A stretch of 5,906 nt of DNA from Geminicoccaceae bacterium (GCA_030824835.1 JAPJRA010000267.1:1-5906); one strand, 5' to 3'. Positions 1 to 5,906 are shown, counted from the stretch's first letter. A program made the numbers and translations. The notes: a model not told the origin generated them from the sequence alone.

Positions 1-2213
1 GTCATGATCGCCGCCTGGACATCGCCGATCATCAGGCCGTAGCGGGCCAGCGCTGTCCGATCGGGCTGAATATCGAGGTAATAGCCGCCACCAATCCGCT
101 CGGCGAACGCACTGGTCGTACCTGGCACGGTCCGCAGCACCGCTTCAATCTGGCGGGCCGCCCGCTCAATGCTGCCCAGATCCTTACCGAACACCTTGAC
201 GCCGACCGGCGTGCGGATGCCGGTCGAGAGCATATCGATCCGCGCCTTGATCGGCATCGTCCAGGCATTGCTGATGCCGGGCATCTGCAGCGCCTGGTCC
301 ATCTCGGAAATTAGCTCTTCGACCGTTAGGCCAGGGCGCCACTCGGCTTGCGGCTTCAGGTTGACCACCGTCTCAAACATTTCAGTCGGGGCCGGATCGG
401 TCGCCGTCGCCGCCCGCCCTGCCTTGCCGTAGACGCTTTCGACCTCTGGAAAGGATTTGATGATTTTGTCCTGCGTCTGCAGGAGCTCGGTCGCCTTGGT
501 CACCGAAAGCCCGGGCAGCGTCACCGGCATGTAGAGGAGCGTGCCCTCGTTGAGGCTCGGCATGAACTCGGTACCGAGGCGCATCGCCGGCCAGACCGAC
601 GCTCCCAGCGCCAGCAGGGCGAGGACGATAGTGACGATTCGAAACCGCAGCACGAGGGCAATCACCGGACGATAGAGCCAGATGAGCAGCCGGTTGATCG
701 GGTTTTTGCGCTCCGGGAGGATGCGCCCGCGCACGAAGAGCAGCATCAGCACCGGGACCAAGGTCACCGAGAGCATCGCGGCGCCGGCCATGGCGAAAGT
801 CTTGGTAAAGGCGAGCGGCTTGAAGAGCCGTCCTTCCTGCGCTTCGAGCGTGAACACCGGCAAAAACGAAACGGTGATGATGAGCAGGCTGAAAAAGAGC
901 GATGGTCCGACCTCGATCGCCGCCTCGATGATCGTCTCATGGCGCGGTTTGCTCGGAGGCGCGCGCTCCAGACGCTTGTGCGCGTTCTCGATCATGACGA
1001 TGGCGGCATCGATCATCGCACCGATAGCGATGGCGATCCCGCCCAGGCTCATGATGTTCGAGCTGATGCCGAGCCCGTGCATGACCAGGAATGCGAAGAG
1101 AACGCCGACCGGCAGCATCAGGATCGCCACCAGGGCACTTCTCGCGTGCAGCAGGAAGACGATGCAGACGAGCCCGACGATCAGGCTCTCCTCGAGCAGT
1201 GTGCGCTTCAGCGTCTCGATGGCGCGATAGATCAAATCGGAGCGATCATAGACCGCTTTGATCGACACGCCGTCTGGCAGGCTTGCGGCAATCTCGGCAA
1301 CCTTCGCCTTGACGTTCGTGATGACATCAAGCGCATTGGCCCCATCCCGCTTGAGGACGATGCCGCTGACGACCTCGCCCTCGCCATTAAGTTCGGTAAC
1401 CCCTCGCCGCTCATCCGGGCCAAGCTCGACCCGCGCCACATCCTTCAGCAGTACCGGTGCGCCGCGATCGGCCTTCAGCACGATCTGTTCGATGTCGGAC
1501 ATGCCGCGCAGATAGCCGCGACCACGGACGACATACTCCGTCTCCGTCATCTCGACGACGCGGCCGCCAACATCGGTATTGCTGGACCGGATCGCTTCTG
1601 TCACCCGTGCCAGCGGAATGCCGTAGGCCTGCAGCTTCCTGGGATCGACCACAACCTGGTACTGTTTGACGAAGCCGCCGACGCTTGCCACCTCGGCGAC
1701 ACCGTCCGCGGCAGTGAGCGCGTAACGGATCGACCAGTCCTGCAGTGAGCGCAGCTCGGCCAATGTGCGCTGCGCACCAAGCACCGCGTACTGGTAGACC
1801 CAACCGACGCCGGTTGCATCCGGGCCAAGCGACGGCGTCACGCCCGCCGGCAAACGCCGCTGCGCAAAGTTTAGATATTCGAGGACGCGGCTCCGTGCCC
1901 AATAAAGGTCGGTGCCGTCCTCAAAAACGACATAGACGAAGGATACCCCGAAATTCGAAAAACCCCGTACCACTTTGGAGCGCGGCACGGAGAGAAGTGC
2001 CGTCGTCAGCGGATACGTCACCTGATCCTCGACGACTTGCGGCGCCTGCCCCGGATACTCGGTATAGACGATGACCTGCGTATCGGAGAGATCCGGGATG
2101 GCATCGAGCGGCGTGTTGAGCACCGCCCAGATACCAGCGCCAGTGAGAAACACCGTGGCGAGCAGCACCAGGAGGACGTTTCGGGCTGATAGCCCAATGA
2201 GGCGGCCGATCAT
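1..2213 (-). CDS. cusA: CusA-type heavy-metal efflux RND transporter (Cu/Ag), 3' end cut by window
   Basis: Inner-membrane proton-driven pump of the tripartite Cu(I)/Ag(I) efflux system, HME-RND family. I translated the frame by hand: 737 codons are open, from the ATG at 2213 to the left edge. E. coli CusA has 1047 residues, so roughly the last 300 are outside the window. Seen: TM1 near residues 12-31; the porter motif IPDLSDTQV; GPDATGVGWVYQYA near residue 130; and the TM4 block GAMIDAAIVMIENAHK (398-413). D402 in that block corresponds to the E. coli proton-relay D405. All three residues of the CusA metal site are conserved: M562 (LLYMP), M612 (PTEMFE) and M661 (RIDMLSTG), matching E. coli M573, M623 and M672. 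M388 and M400 match E. coli M391 and M403 of the methionine relay. TM4 lacks the DFG-type acidic pattern of the divalent CzcA group, which supports Cu/Ag. The start overlaps the cusB stop (ATGA) and has an AGGGAG ribosome site 7 nt upstream. No frameshift or stop was seen. Confidence 0.96.
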   Translation of the reverse strand, partial: MIGRLIGLSARNVLLVLLATVFLTGAGIWAVLNTPLDAIPDLSDTQVIVYTEYPGQAPQVVEDQVTYPLTTALLSVPRSKVVRGFSNFGVSFVYVVFEDGTDLYWARSRVLEYLNFAQRRLPAGVTPSLGPDATGVGWVYQYAVLGAQRTLAELRSLQDWSIRYALTAADGVAEVASVGGFVKQYQVVVDPRKLQAYGIPLARVTEAIRSSNTDVGGRVVEMTETEYVVRGRGYLRGMSDIEQIVLKADRGAPVLLKDVARVELGPDERRGVTELNGEGEVVSGIVLKRDGANALDVITNVKAKVAEIAASLPDGVSIKAVYDRSDLIYRAIETLKRTLLEESLIVGLVCIVFLLHARSALVAILMLPVGVLFAFLVMHGLGISSNIMSLGGIAIAIGAMIDAAIVMIENAHKRLERAPPSKPRHETIIEAAIEVGPSLFFSLLIITVSFLPVFTLEAQEGRLFKPLAFTKTFAMAGAAMLSVTLVPVLMLLFVRGRILPERKNPINRLLIWLYRPVIALVLRFRIVTIVLALLALGASVWPAMRLGTEFMPSLNEGTLLYMPVTLPGLSVTKATELLQTQDKIIKSFPEVESVYGKAGRAATATDPAPTEMFETVVNLKPQAEWRPGLTVEELISEMDQALQMPGISNAWTMPIKARIDMLSTGIRTPVGVKVFGKDLGSIERAARQIEAVLRTVPGTTSAFAERIGGGYYLDIQPDRTALARYGLMIGDVQAAIM

Positions 2214-3670
2214 GGCTTTGCTCCCTTGTCGGGCGGCGGCGTGAAAGCCTGCAAGGCGGCACGGAGATTTGCTTCGGCATCGATCAGGAAATTGGCGCCG
2301 ACGACGACCGGCTCGCCGGCGGCAAGCCCGCTTTTCACTTCGTAATAGCCATCGGCAGCACCGCCGAGCGTCACTGCTCTCGGCTCAAACCGCCCCTCCC
2401 CGCGATCGACCAGCACCGCCTGACGGGTGCCGCTGTTGAGTACCGCCGAGTCGGGCACCGTGAGAACCGATCCTTCCGATGCCCCGGCCGCCAGCTCGAC
2501 ATTGGCCGACATATCCATCTTCAGCCGGCCATCGGGATTGGCGATCTCGATGCGGACTTTAGTCGTGCGCGTCTCAGCACTGACCGAGGGATAGATGAAA
2601 GCGACCGTGCCGACGAATTCAGAGCCGGGATAGGCAGTGACGGTTGCCTTGACCTTCTGCCCTTCCCGGATGGCCCCGAGATCCTGCTCAAAGACATCGG
2701 CGATGAGCCAGACGGTCGACAGATCAACCAGGCGATAGAGCGGCTCACCGGCCGCAAAGCGCATGCCGGAGACCGCCATCTTTTCCATGACAATGCCGTC
2801 CGCCGGTGCGCGCAGCGTAAGCGTGCGGGCGACCGTTCCCTCGCGCTGCAGGCGCTTCAGCTGATCATTTGAAATGTCCCAATTCTTAAGGCGTTCGAGC
2901 GCTGCATCGGCCAGCTGCACAGCGGCAGCGCGGGCCAACTCGCTGGCACCCGCCATGCTTTTCTGCGACTGCCAGGCGAGCAAATATTCACGCTCCGCCA
3001 CAACAAGCTCGGGCGCGTAAACTTCCATGAGCGGCTCGCCGCGCCGAACCTTCTGGCCGGTCGCGTTGACATGGAGTTTCTCGATCCAGCCTTCGAATTT
3101 GGTGCTGACCACCCATTCACGGCGCTCATCCGCTTGCATAGTGCCGACGGCTCGGACGGTGCGGATCAGCTCACGCATCGCTGCCGGCTCGGTGCGAACG
3201 CCCAGGCGCTGCACCTTGGCTGTGCTGATCGTGACCGCCGTATCGGACCCCGGCTCCTCGCCCTCATGGACCGCGATATAATCCATCCCCATCCAGTCCT
3301 TCTTTGGCACTGGGGACGTATCGGGGAGCCCCATCGGGTTCCTATAATAGAGGATCTTTTGACCACCCTTTGTGGCATTCTCCGGCTTCGGAGACGAAGC
3401 TTCTAGCGACGATGAGGAACCGCCGAGCGCGTCATCATAGACAGGCACATAGTTGCGCCCGGCGCCGTCTTTTTTCGGGCCAAGGGAGTAATAGGGTTTG
3501 CCGGCAGGGTCCTGGTAGTAGAGGACCGGGCGTTCCCCGGCAGCCGCGGGGGCCGCGAGGGCCGACGTTACCGACCGCGCCGGGTCGCCGGGATGCCAAT
3601 TAAGCCAGATCCCGCCGGACGCCATCAGGAGGAGGGCCAGGCCGAGGCCGGCGCATGTGATACGTCTCAT
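2210..3670 (-). CDS. cusB: CusB-type efflux RND periplasmic adaptor with two tandem heavy-metal-binding modules
   Basis: Membrane-fusion protein (486 aa; E. coli CusB about 407) linking the inner-membrane pump to the outer-membrane channel and passing Cu(I)/Ag(I) to the pump. Seen in order: an N-terminal signal or anchor segment (residues 7-25); a first heavy-metal-binding-like module (49-81); a Ser/Pro-rich linker (82-105); a second module (106-138); then the adaptor core. In the core, the lipoyl-like half motifs lie near 184-225 and 281-315 (RAPADGIV), with a helical hairpin between (about 220-280). A beta-barrel follows (about 316-394, TVWLIADVFEQD), then the membrane-proximal end with FLIDAEANLRAAL (461-473), close to the FLIDSEANI of E. 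coli CusB. The second module carries M113, M127 and M129, which align with the E. coli copper ligands M49, M64 and M66. The first module lacks all three, and the extra module explains much of the added length. The gene overlaps its neighbours by ATGA at both ends, so it is probably translationally coupled. Cys6 is not in a usable lipobox. Confidence 0.95.
   Translation of the reverse strand: MRRITCAGLGLALLLMASGGIWLNWHPGDPARSVTSALAAPAAAGERPVLYYQDPAGKPYYSLGPKKDGAGRNYVPVYDDALGGSSSSLEASSPKPENATKGGQKILYYRNPMGLPDTSPVPKKDWMGMDYIAVHEGEEPGSDTAVTISTAKVQRLGVRTEPAAMRELIRTVRAVGTMQADERREWVVSTKFEGWIEKLHVNATGQKVRRGEPLMEVYAPELVVAEREYLLAWQSQKSMAGASELARAAAVQLADAALERLKNWDISNDQLKRLQREGTVARTLTLRAPADGIVMEKMAVSGMRFAAGEPLYRLVDLSTVWLIADVFEQDLGAIREGQKVKATVTAYPGSEFVGTVAFIYPSVSAETRTTKVRIEIANPDGRLKMDMSANVELAAGASEGSVLTVPDSAVLNSGTRQAVLVDRGEGRFEPRAVTLGGAADGYYEVKSGLAAGEPVVVGANFLIDAEANLRAALQAFTPPPDKGAKP
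2221..2226 (-). promoter_or_regulatory. Ribosome binding site of cusA
   Basis: On the minus strand AGGGAG lies 7 nt before the cusA ATG, inside the last codons of cusB. It is the best Shine-Dalgarno match among the four internal starts of this window and fixes the cusA start at 2213, in agreement with the usual N-terminus of CusA proteins. Confidence 0.7.
3257..3526 (-). repeat. Tandem duplication of the heavy-metal-binding module inside cusB
   Basis: Residues 49-81 and 106-138 of the adaptor align without gaps. Shared positions include LYY, P, G, P-KKD, G, Y, V. The downstream copy (3257-3355) has the pattern NPMG ... DWMGMDY with three methionines. The upstream copy (3428-3526) has DPAG ... 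DGAGRNY, so the three Met positions read A56, A70 and R72. The separator is low in complexity (SSSSLEASSPKP). The module resembles the Pfam heavy-metal-binding domain found at the N-terminus of CusB-like adaptors. The duplication is seen directly; loss of metal binding in the first copy is inferred. Confidence 0.85.
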
Positions 3671-4962
3671 AATTCCCCCCCGATAATGCGTTCAATGGTA
3701 GCTATGGCTGTTTCGGTCTGCTCCTCGTTTGCCAGGCCTTCGAGCTGCACTTCCTGGACGTGATGCGCAGCCTCAAGCACGGAAGTGAGATCGCCACGCC
3801 CGAGCTGATAGGCGCTCAATGCTGACTGGTAGGCGGCAGTGACCAGAGGGGTGAGTTCATTGGTGAGCACCGCACCCGACTGGCGTGCCGCGTCCAGGTC
3901 AGCGAGTGCCGATTCAAGCGATCCCTCGAGCTCCAGCAGCTCGTCATCGCGTCGCAACCGAGCCGCGCCTAACTTGGCGGTTGCCTCGCGAGCCTGCGCC
4001 TTGCGGAGGCCCCATTGCAGGGGAACCCGTATCCCGGCCGACACAATAAAGCCGTCCGCGCCATCCTCGCGCTGGATCGCCCCCGCCCCCAGCGTGATGT
4101 CCGGATACCAGCTCCGCTCGACAAGCTGTCGATCGCCTTCGGCAGCGGTGATCTCCGCTGCCGCGGTCGCCACCTGCGGATTATTCTGCCGAGCTAGCTC
4201 CAGCAGATGATCGAGCGTCAGCTCGTCACCCTTTGGGAGCGGTCGTAGTGCAACAGGCTCGGCAAGCGCCGCACCGGCAGGTCGTGCCAGCAAGGTATTC
4301 AAGCGGGCGGCAGCGACGCGCTGATCGCGTTTGAAGAGCTGCCGTTCCAGAAGGAGACGGCTCTTTTCGACTTCCGCCCGAATGGCGTCCGCCTGCGTGC
4401 CGAGCCCCTGTGCATAGCGCCCCTGCGCACTTTGTGAGACCGTGTGCAGCAGCGTATGCAGATCATCCTGGATGCTGAGGGCATGGCTCGTGCGGTAGTA
4501 GGCGGCAAAGGCGATCTTGATCTCGGCATCCAACTCGAGCAACGCCTGCTTTTGGCGGGCCTGCGCACCGTCCACTTCCGCCACGGCGATGCCCCGGCGG
4601 AGATCGCGCTTGCCCCACAGCGGGATCTCCTGCTCGACCCCGTAGATCATCTTATTTTTGCGCGAGCCGTGGTCGTCGCGATCCTCGTCCGAGGTGATCG
4701 TGAGCCGCGGGTCTTCGAGCGCTCCGGCGGCATCCACCCTCGCCGTGGCCGCGTCACTTTCAAGCGCACGCGCGGCCAGGGCTGGAGAGAGCCGGTGCGC
4801 AATCAGCAGAAGCTCATCCACTGTGGCGCCCGGCGGAGAGGTATCCTCCGCCGGGCTGGCGTGTGCCGCCGATGCGAACAGCAGCGCGGCCGCGAGAACA
4901 CCCCCGACGCGCCGCATTGGGCGGCGCCGATCGGGCGCTCGCCTATCCATCACCGCTGGCAT
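3667..4962 (-). CDS. TolC-family outer-membrane efflux channel (CusC/CzcC-like)
   Basis: Outer-membrane trimeric channel expected to complete the CusCBA-type pump. With the start at 4962 it has 431 aa, normal for the family. Seen: a signal peptide ending AHA|S (after residue 35); an EIPLWGKR motif at 112-119 mirrored by VPLQWGLRK at 313-321; and YAQGLGTQAD (183-192) mirrored by YQLGRGDLTSVLEA (385-398). These are the two internal repeats typical of outer-membrane efflux proteins, with long Ala/Leu/Glu/Arg helices between them. No cysteine follows the signal peptide, so unlike E. coli CusC it is probably not a lipoprotein. Start choice: the frame is open back to an ATG at 5031, but that would overlap the preceding gene by 68 bp. 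The ATG at 4962 follows the upstream stop after one base (TGACATG) and allows coupling. ATGs at 4950 and 4917 are alternatives; 4917 gives the cleanest signal peptide, while earlier starts add an Arg-rich leader. The 3' end overlaps cusB (ATGA). A CzcC-like name is also defensible. Confidence 0.93.
   Translation of the reverse strand: MPAVMDRRAPDRRRPMRRVGGVLAAALLFASAAHASPAEDTSPPGATVDELLLIAHRLSPALAARALESDAATARVDAAGALEDPRLTITSDEDRDDHGSRKNKMIYGVEQEIPLWGKRDLRRGIAVAEVDGAQARQKQALLELDAEIKIAFAAYYRTSHALSIQDDLHTLLHTVSQSAQGRYAQGLGTQADAIRAEVEKSRLLLERQLFKRDQRVAAARLNTLLARPAGAALAEPVALRPLPKGDELTLDHLLELARQNNPQVATAAAEITAAEGDRQLVERSWYPDITLGAGAIQREDGADGFIVSAGIRVPLQWGLRKAQAREATAKLGAARLRRDDELLELEGSLESALADLDAARQSGAVLTNELTPLVTAAYQSALSAYQLGRGDLTSVLEAAHHVQEVQLEGLANEEQTETAIATIERIIGGEL
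3675..3681 (-). promoter_or_regulatory. G7 run, probable weak ribosome site of cusB
   Basis: A run of seven G on the minus strand ends 4 nt before the cusB ATG and lies within the final Gly-Gly codons of the channel gene. It is the only purine-rich element at a possible Shine-Dalgarno distance and is a poor match to AGGAGG. Translation of cusB therefore probably relies on re-initiation at the ATGA overlap. Confidence 0.4.
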
Positions 4963-4963
4963 G

Positions 4964-5356
4964 TCACTTCGATGTGGTGAACGTGACACTGCCGTGGACG
5001 GTTTCTGTCTCGCCCTGCACCTTGGCAGCAACGCTCAGCGCCCACTGTCCGGCCATCGACGGCTCGATCTGAAACACGTAGACGCCCGGCTCGGACGCCT
5101 CAGGCAATGCCTTGGCGGGCGCCGTCATGGTCGGCATGCCGTCCGGTCCCATATCGAAGCGGATCTCAAAAATGACCGCGTCAGGAACCGGCTTCTTATC
5201 CGGAAGGTGCATCAATCGCACTTTCACGGTCGTGATGTCACCGATGGATGCCGGTGGAGCAACAAGTTCAAAGCCGTAATCGCTGGCAGAAGCCCAGGCG
5301 ATCGGGGCAGTTGGAGCAGCAAGCAATGCTGCCGTAACAATAGAGCGAATATTCAT
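4964..5356 (-). CDS. FixH/YtkA-like secreted protein, putative periplasmic copper-binding accessory
   Basis: A protein of 130 aa when started at 5356. Residues 1-22 form a signal peptide (cleavage likely APIAWA|SASD), so the mature protein should be periplasmic. The rest looks like a small beta-sandwich of the FixH/YtkA-like type: alternating strands such as TTVKVRLMH and AVIFEIRFDMG, then GVYVFQIEPSMAGQWALSV and a final strand HGSVTFTT. The loop at 68-78 (DMGPDGMPTMT) holds M69, M74 and M77; with M49-H50 and M101 these are candidate Cu(I) ligands. FixH/YtkA-type proteins are known near metal transport and cytochrome oxidase genes, but the biochemical role of this subtype is unclear to me. 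Its place directly before the channel gene, one base apart, suggests an accessory or chaperone of the pump. Starts at 5374 (MNGKTT...) and 5434 (MPAVIY...) are in frame; 5356 was preferred for the compact signal peptide, and no start has a strong ribosome site. Confidence 0.82.
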   Translation of the reverse strand: MNIRSIVTAALLAAPTAPIAWASASDYGFELVAPPASIGDITTVKVRLMHLPDKKPVPDAVIFEIRFDMGPDGMPTMTAPAKALPEASEPGVYVFQIEPSMAGQWALSVAAKVQGETETVHGSVTFTTSK

Positions 5357-5429
5357 TGTCGTTTTCCCATTCATCGTGGCTGCGTCCGGCGTTTGCGACG
5401 GCGCAGCCGATTGCTCATAGATCACCGCA

Positions 5430-5447
5430 GGCATCTTGAAAGATGCC
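5430..5447. repeat. Perfect 8-bp inverted repeat in the gap before the FixH-like gene
   Basis: GGCATCTT-GA-AAGATGCC is an exact dyad 18 bp long. A partial extension (ACC against GGT with a 3-nt bulge, read on the minus strand) lies outside it. No T-run follows on either strand, so it does not look like an intrinsic terminator. It lies about 75 bp upstream of the chosen start of the FixH-like gene. An operator for a dimeric regulator, or an mRNA hairpin, would both fit. Confidence 0.6.
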
Positions 5448-5456
5448 GGTGGCAGA

Positions 5457-5486
5457 TCCGGACCTATGCGGCACGATACATCCGGA
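5457..5486. repeat. 30-bp interrupted dyad with TCCGGA ends in the gap
   Basis: The layout is TCCGGA, 2 nt, TAT, 8 nt, ATA, 2 nt, TCCGGA, symmetric about 5471/5472, with nine matching positions per arm plus a GC centre. It sits 10 bp from the other dyad, in the 200-bp gap between the Met/Cys-rich gene and the FixH-like gene. It is a candidate operator; I do not recognise it as a CueR or CusR box. The 6-mer is itself a palindrome, so part of the symmetry comes free. Confidence 0.45.
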
Positions 5487-5557
5487 GCAAGCCGAAGCCG
5501 GCTGCGCAGGGTGCGTGCAGCAGATCGCTGTCCGCTAAAACGGACGCGAATGTCGGA

Positions 5558-5906
5558 TTAGACGTGAATGGGGGGAAAGAGCTCAGGCTCGATCGAGCGA
5601 CCGCCCTGCGATACGTCCGTAGGCACGTATTGCACGATGCCGAACGACAATGGCATCAACGCCGGCGAGGGAATCACCAACGTCGCGCCGATCAGGCAGC
5701 AAATACGCTTCGCACAGCCAGGGGCGCTATCCTGGCAGGGCATGGACTTTTGTGGGGCCGACGCCTTCGGGCTAGCGGCCTCAGTATCGGCTTTCATGGC
5801 CATCTTCATGGCCATTGGGCAGGGTTGCGGTGCCGTCTGCGCGGCGGCTGACACCCAGGAACCACCGACAAACGTCAGCAGCAGCAGGGCCAGCACGAGA
5901 GAGCGC
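5558..5906 (-). CDS. Small Met/Cys-rich exported or membrane protein, 5' end outside window
   Basis: The frame is open from the right edge to TAA at 5560-5558, about 116 codons. A GTG at 5896 is possible but has no ribosome site, and the reading frame continues to the edge, so the true start is probably outside. Counting from that GTG: a hydrophobic signal or anchor segment (1-18) ending WVSAAAQ; a metal-ligand-rich stretch PCPMAMKMAMK (25-35); M52-P-C54, C61 and C66-C67 (SMPCQ...GCAKRICC); a second moderately hydrophobic stretch (67-90); and a tail GRSIEPELFPPIHV. I do not recognise a firm family. The layout (signal, Met/Cys/His-type motifs, Pro-rich tail) recalls small copper-associated proteins of the DUF2946 kind, but that is a weak recollection. 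It lies in the same orientation about 200 bp upstream of the FixH-like gene, so a role in periplasmic copper binding is an inference from composition and context. Confidence 0.7.
   Translation of the reverse strand, partial: RSLVLALLLLTFVGGSWVSAAAQTAPQPCPMAMKMAMKADTEAASPKASAPQKSMPCQDSAPGCAKRICCLIGATLVIPSPALMPLSFGIVQYVPTDVSQGGRSIEPELFPPIHV
5792..5815 (-). repeat. 12-bp tandem duplication encoding MAMK-MAMK
   Basis: Two adjacent 12-bp units, ATGGCCATGAAG and ATGGCCATGAAA, differ only at the last base, a silent Lys codon change. They encode MAMK twice, giving four alternating methionines directly after Pro-Cys-Pro. Methionine in M-x-M spacing is a known Cu(I) ligand pattern in Cus and Cop proteins; binding here is inferred. 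Confidence 0.8.

Noticed and set aside
348..1748. Plus-strand open frame of 466 codons
   Set aside because: It lies wholly antisense to cusA, whose frame is continuous and family-conserved. The predicted product is His/Asp/Arg/Gln-rich with no domain, as expected for the mirror of GC-rich codons.
1921..2280. Minus-strand frame of 119 codons across the cusB/cusA junction
   Set aside because: It is an out-of-frame shadow. The conserved CusA N-terminus and CusB C-terminus read in the other two minus frames over the same bases.
3667..3684. Programmed -1 slip on the G7 run fusing the channel to CusB
   Set aside because: The frames do allow it: a -1 shift at G7 enters the cusB frame. But a fusion of an outer-membrane channel to an adaptor with its own signal segment makes no topological sense, and no stimulatory structure was seen.
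4963..5031. Longer N-terminus of the channel gene starting at 5031
   Set aside because: It would overlap the FixH-like gene by 68 bp and put an unrelated Arg/Ser stretch ahead of the signal peptide. The later ATG next to the upstream stop fits better.
5357..5434. FixH-like gene starting at 5434
   Set aside because: It would place 26 non-hydrophobic residues before the signal peptide, and the ATG lies inside the dyad arm without a ribosome site. It is kept only as an alternative.
5530..5545. Hairpin GTCCG-CTAAAA-CGGAC just after the small gene's stop, as a terminator
   Set aside because: The stem is only 5 bp and no T-run follows on the minus strand. It is too weak to call an intrinsic terminator.
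4658..5851. Plus-strand open frame of 397 codons
   Set aside because: It runs antisense across the channel gene, the FixH-like gene, the gap and the small Met/Cys gene. It has very Arg/Ser-rich composition and no recognisable domain. The minus-strand genes have signal peptides and family motifs.

Overview
The window is a GC-rich stretch whose genes all lie on the minus strand, so it reads from the right edge to the left. It is most of a copper/silver (monovalent metal) efflux operon of the cus type. GC bias, gene order and protein character suggest a Gram-negative proteobacterium, probably an alphaproteobacterium such as a sphingomonad. That taxonomic guess rests on recall of similar operons, not on a search.

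Layout in transcription order: (1) 5906-5558, a small Met/Cys-rich exported or membrane protein whose start lies beyond the right edge; (2) a gap of about 200 bp (5557-5357) with no convincing gene but two clear dyad symmetries, a plausible place for an internal promoter or operator; (3) 5356-4964, a secreted FixH/YtkA-like protein with a methionine cluster; (4) 4962-3667, a TolC-family outer-membrane channel (the CusC position); (5) 3670-2210, a CusB-type periplasmic adaptor with two tandem N-terminal heavy-metal-binding modules; (6) 2213-1, a CusA-type RND pump, cut by the left edge after 737 codons. I read this last frame codon by codon and it is open throughout.

The last four genes are tightly packed. 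The FixH-like stop is followed after one base by the channel's ATG, and the channel/adaptor and adaptor/pump junctions are both 4-bp ATGA overlaps. This suggests translational coupling and fixed stoichiometry of the tripartite pump. The proposed logic is that the small Met/Cys-rich protein and the FixH-like protein bind or present copper in the periplasm, the adaptor's Met triad receives it, the CusA Met funnel takes it up, and the channel releases it outside. The pump and adaptor roles rest on conserved motifs. The roles of the two small proteins are inference from composition and context.

The points most worth a second look are the adaptor's duplicated metal module, in which one copy has lost all three copper-binding methionines, the FixH/YtkA-like protein sitting where CusF-type chaperones are found in enterobacteria, the MAMK-MAMK tandem repeat in the first small protein, and the two dyads in the gap. 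No RNA gene, insertion sequence, CRISPR array or regulator gene was seen.
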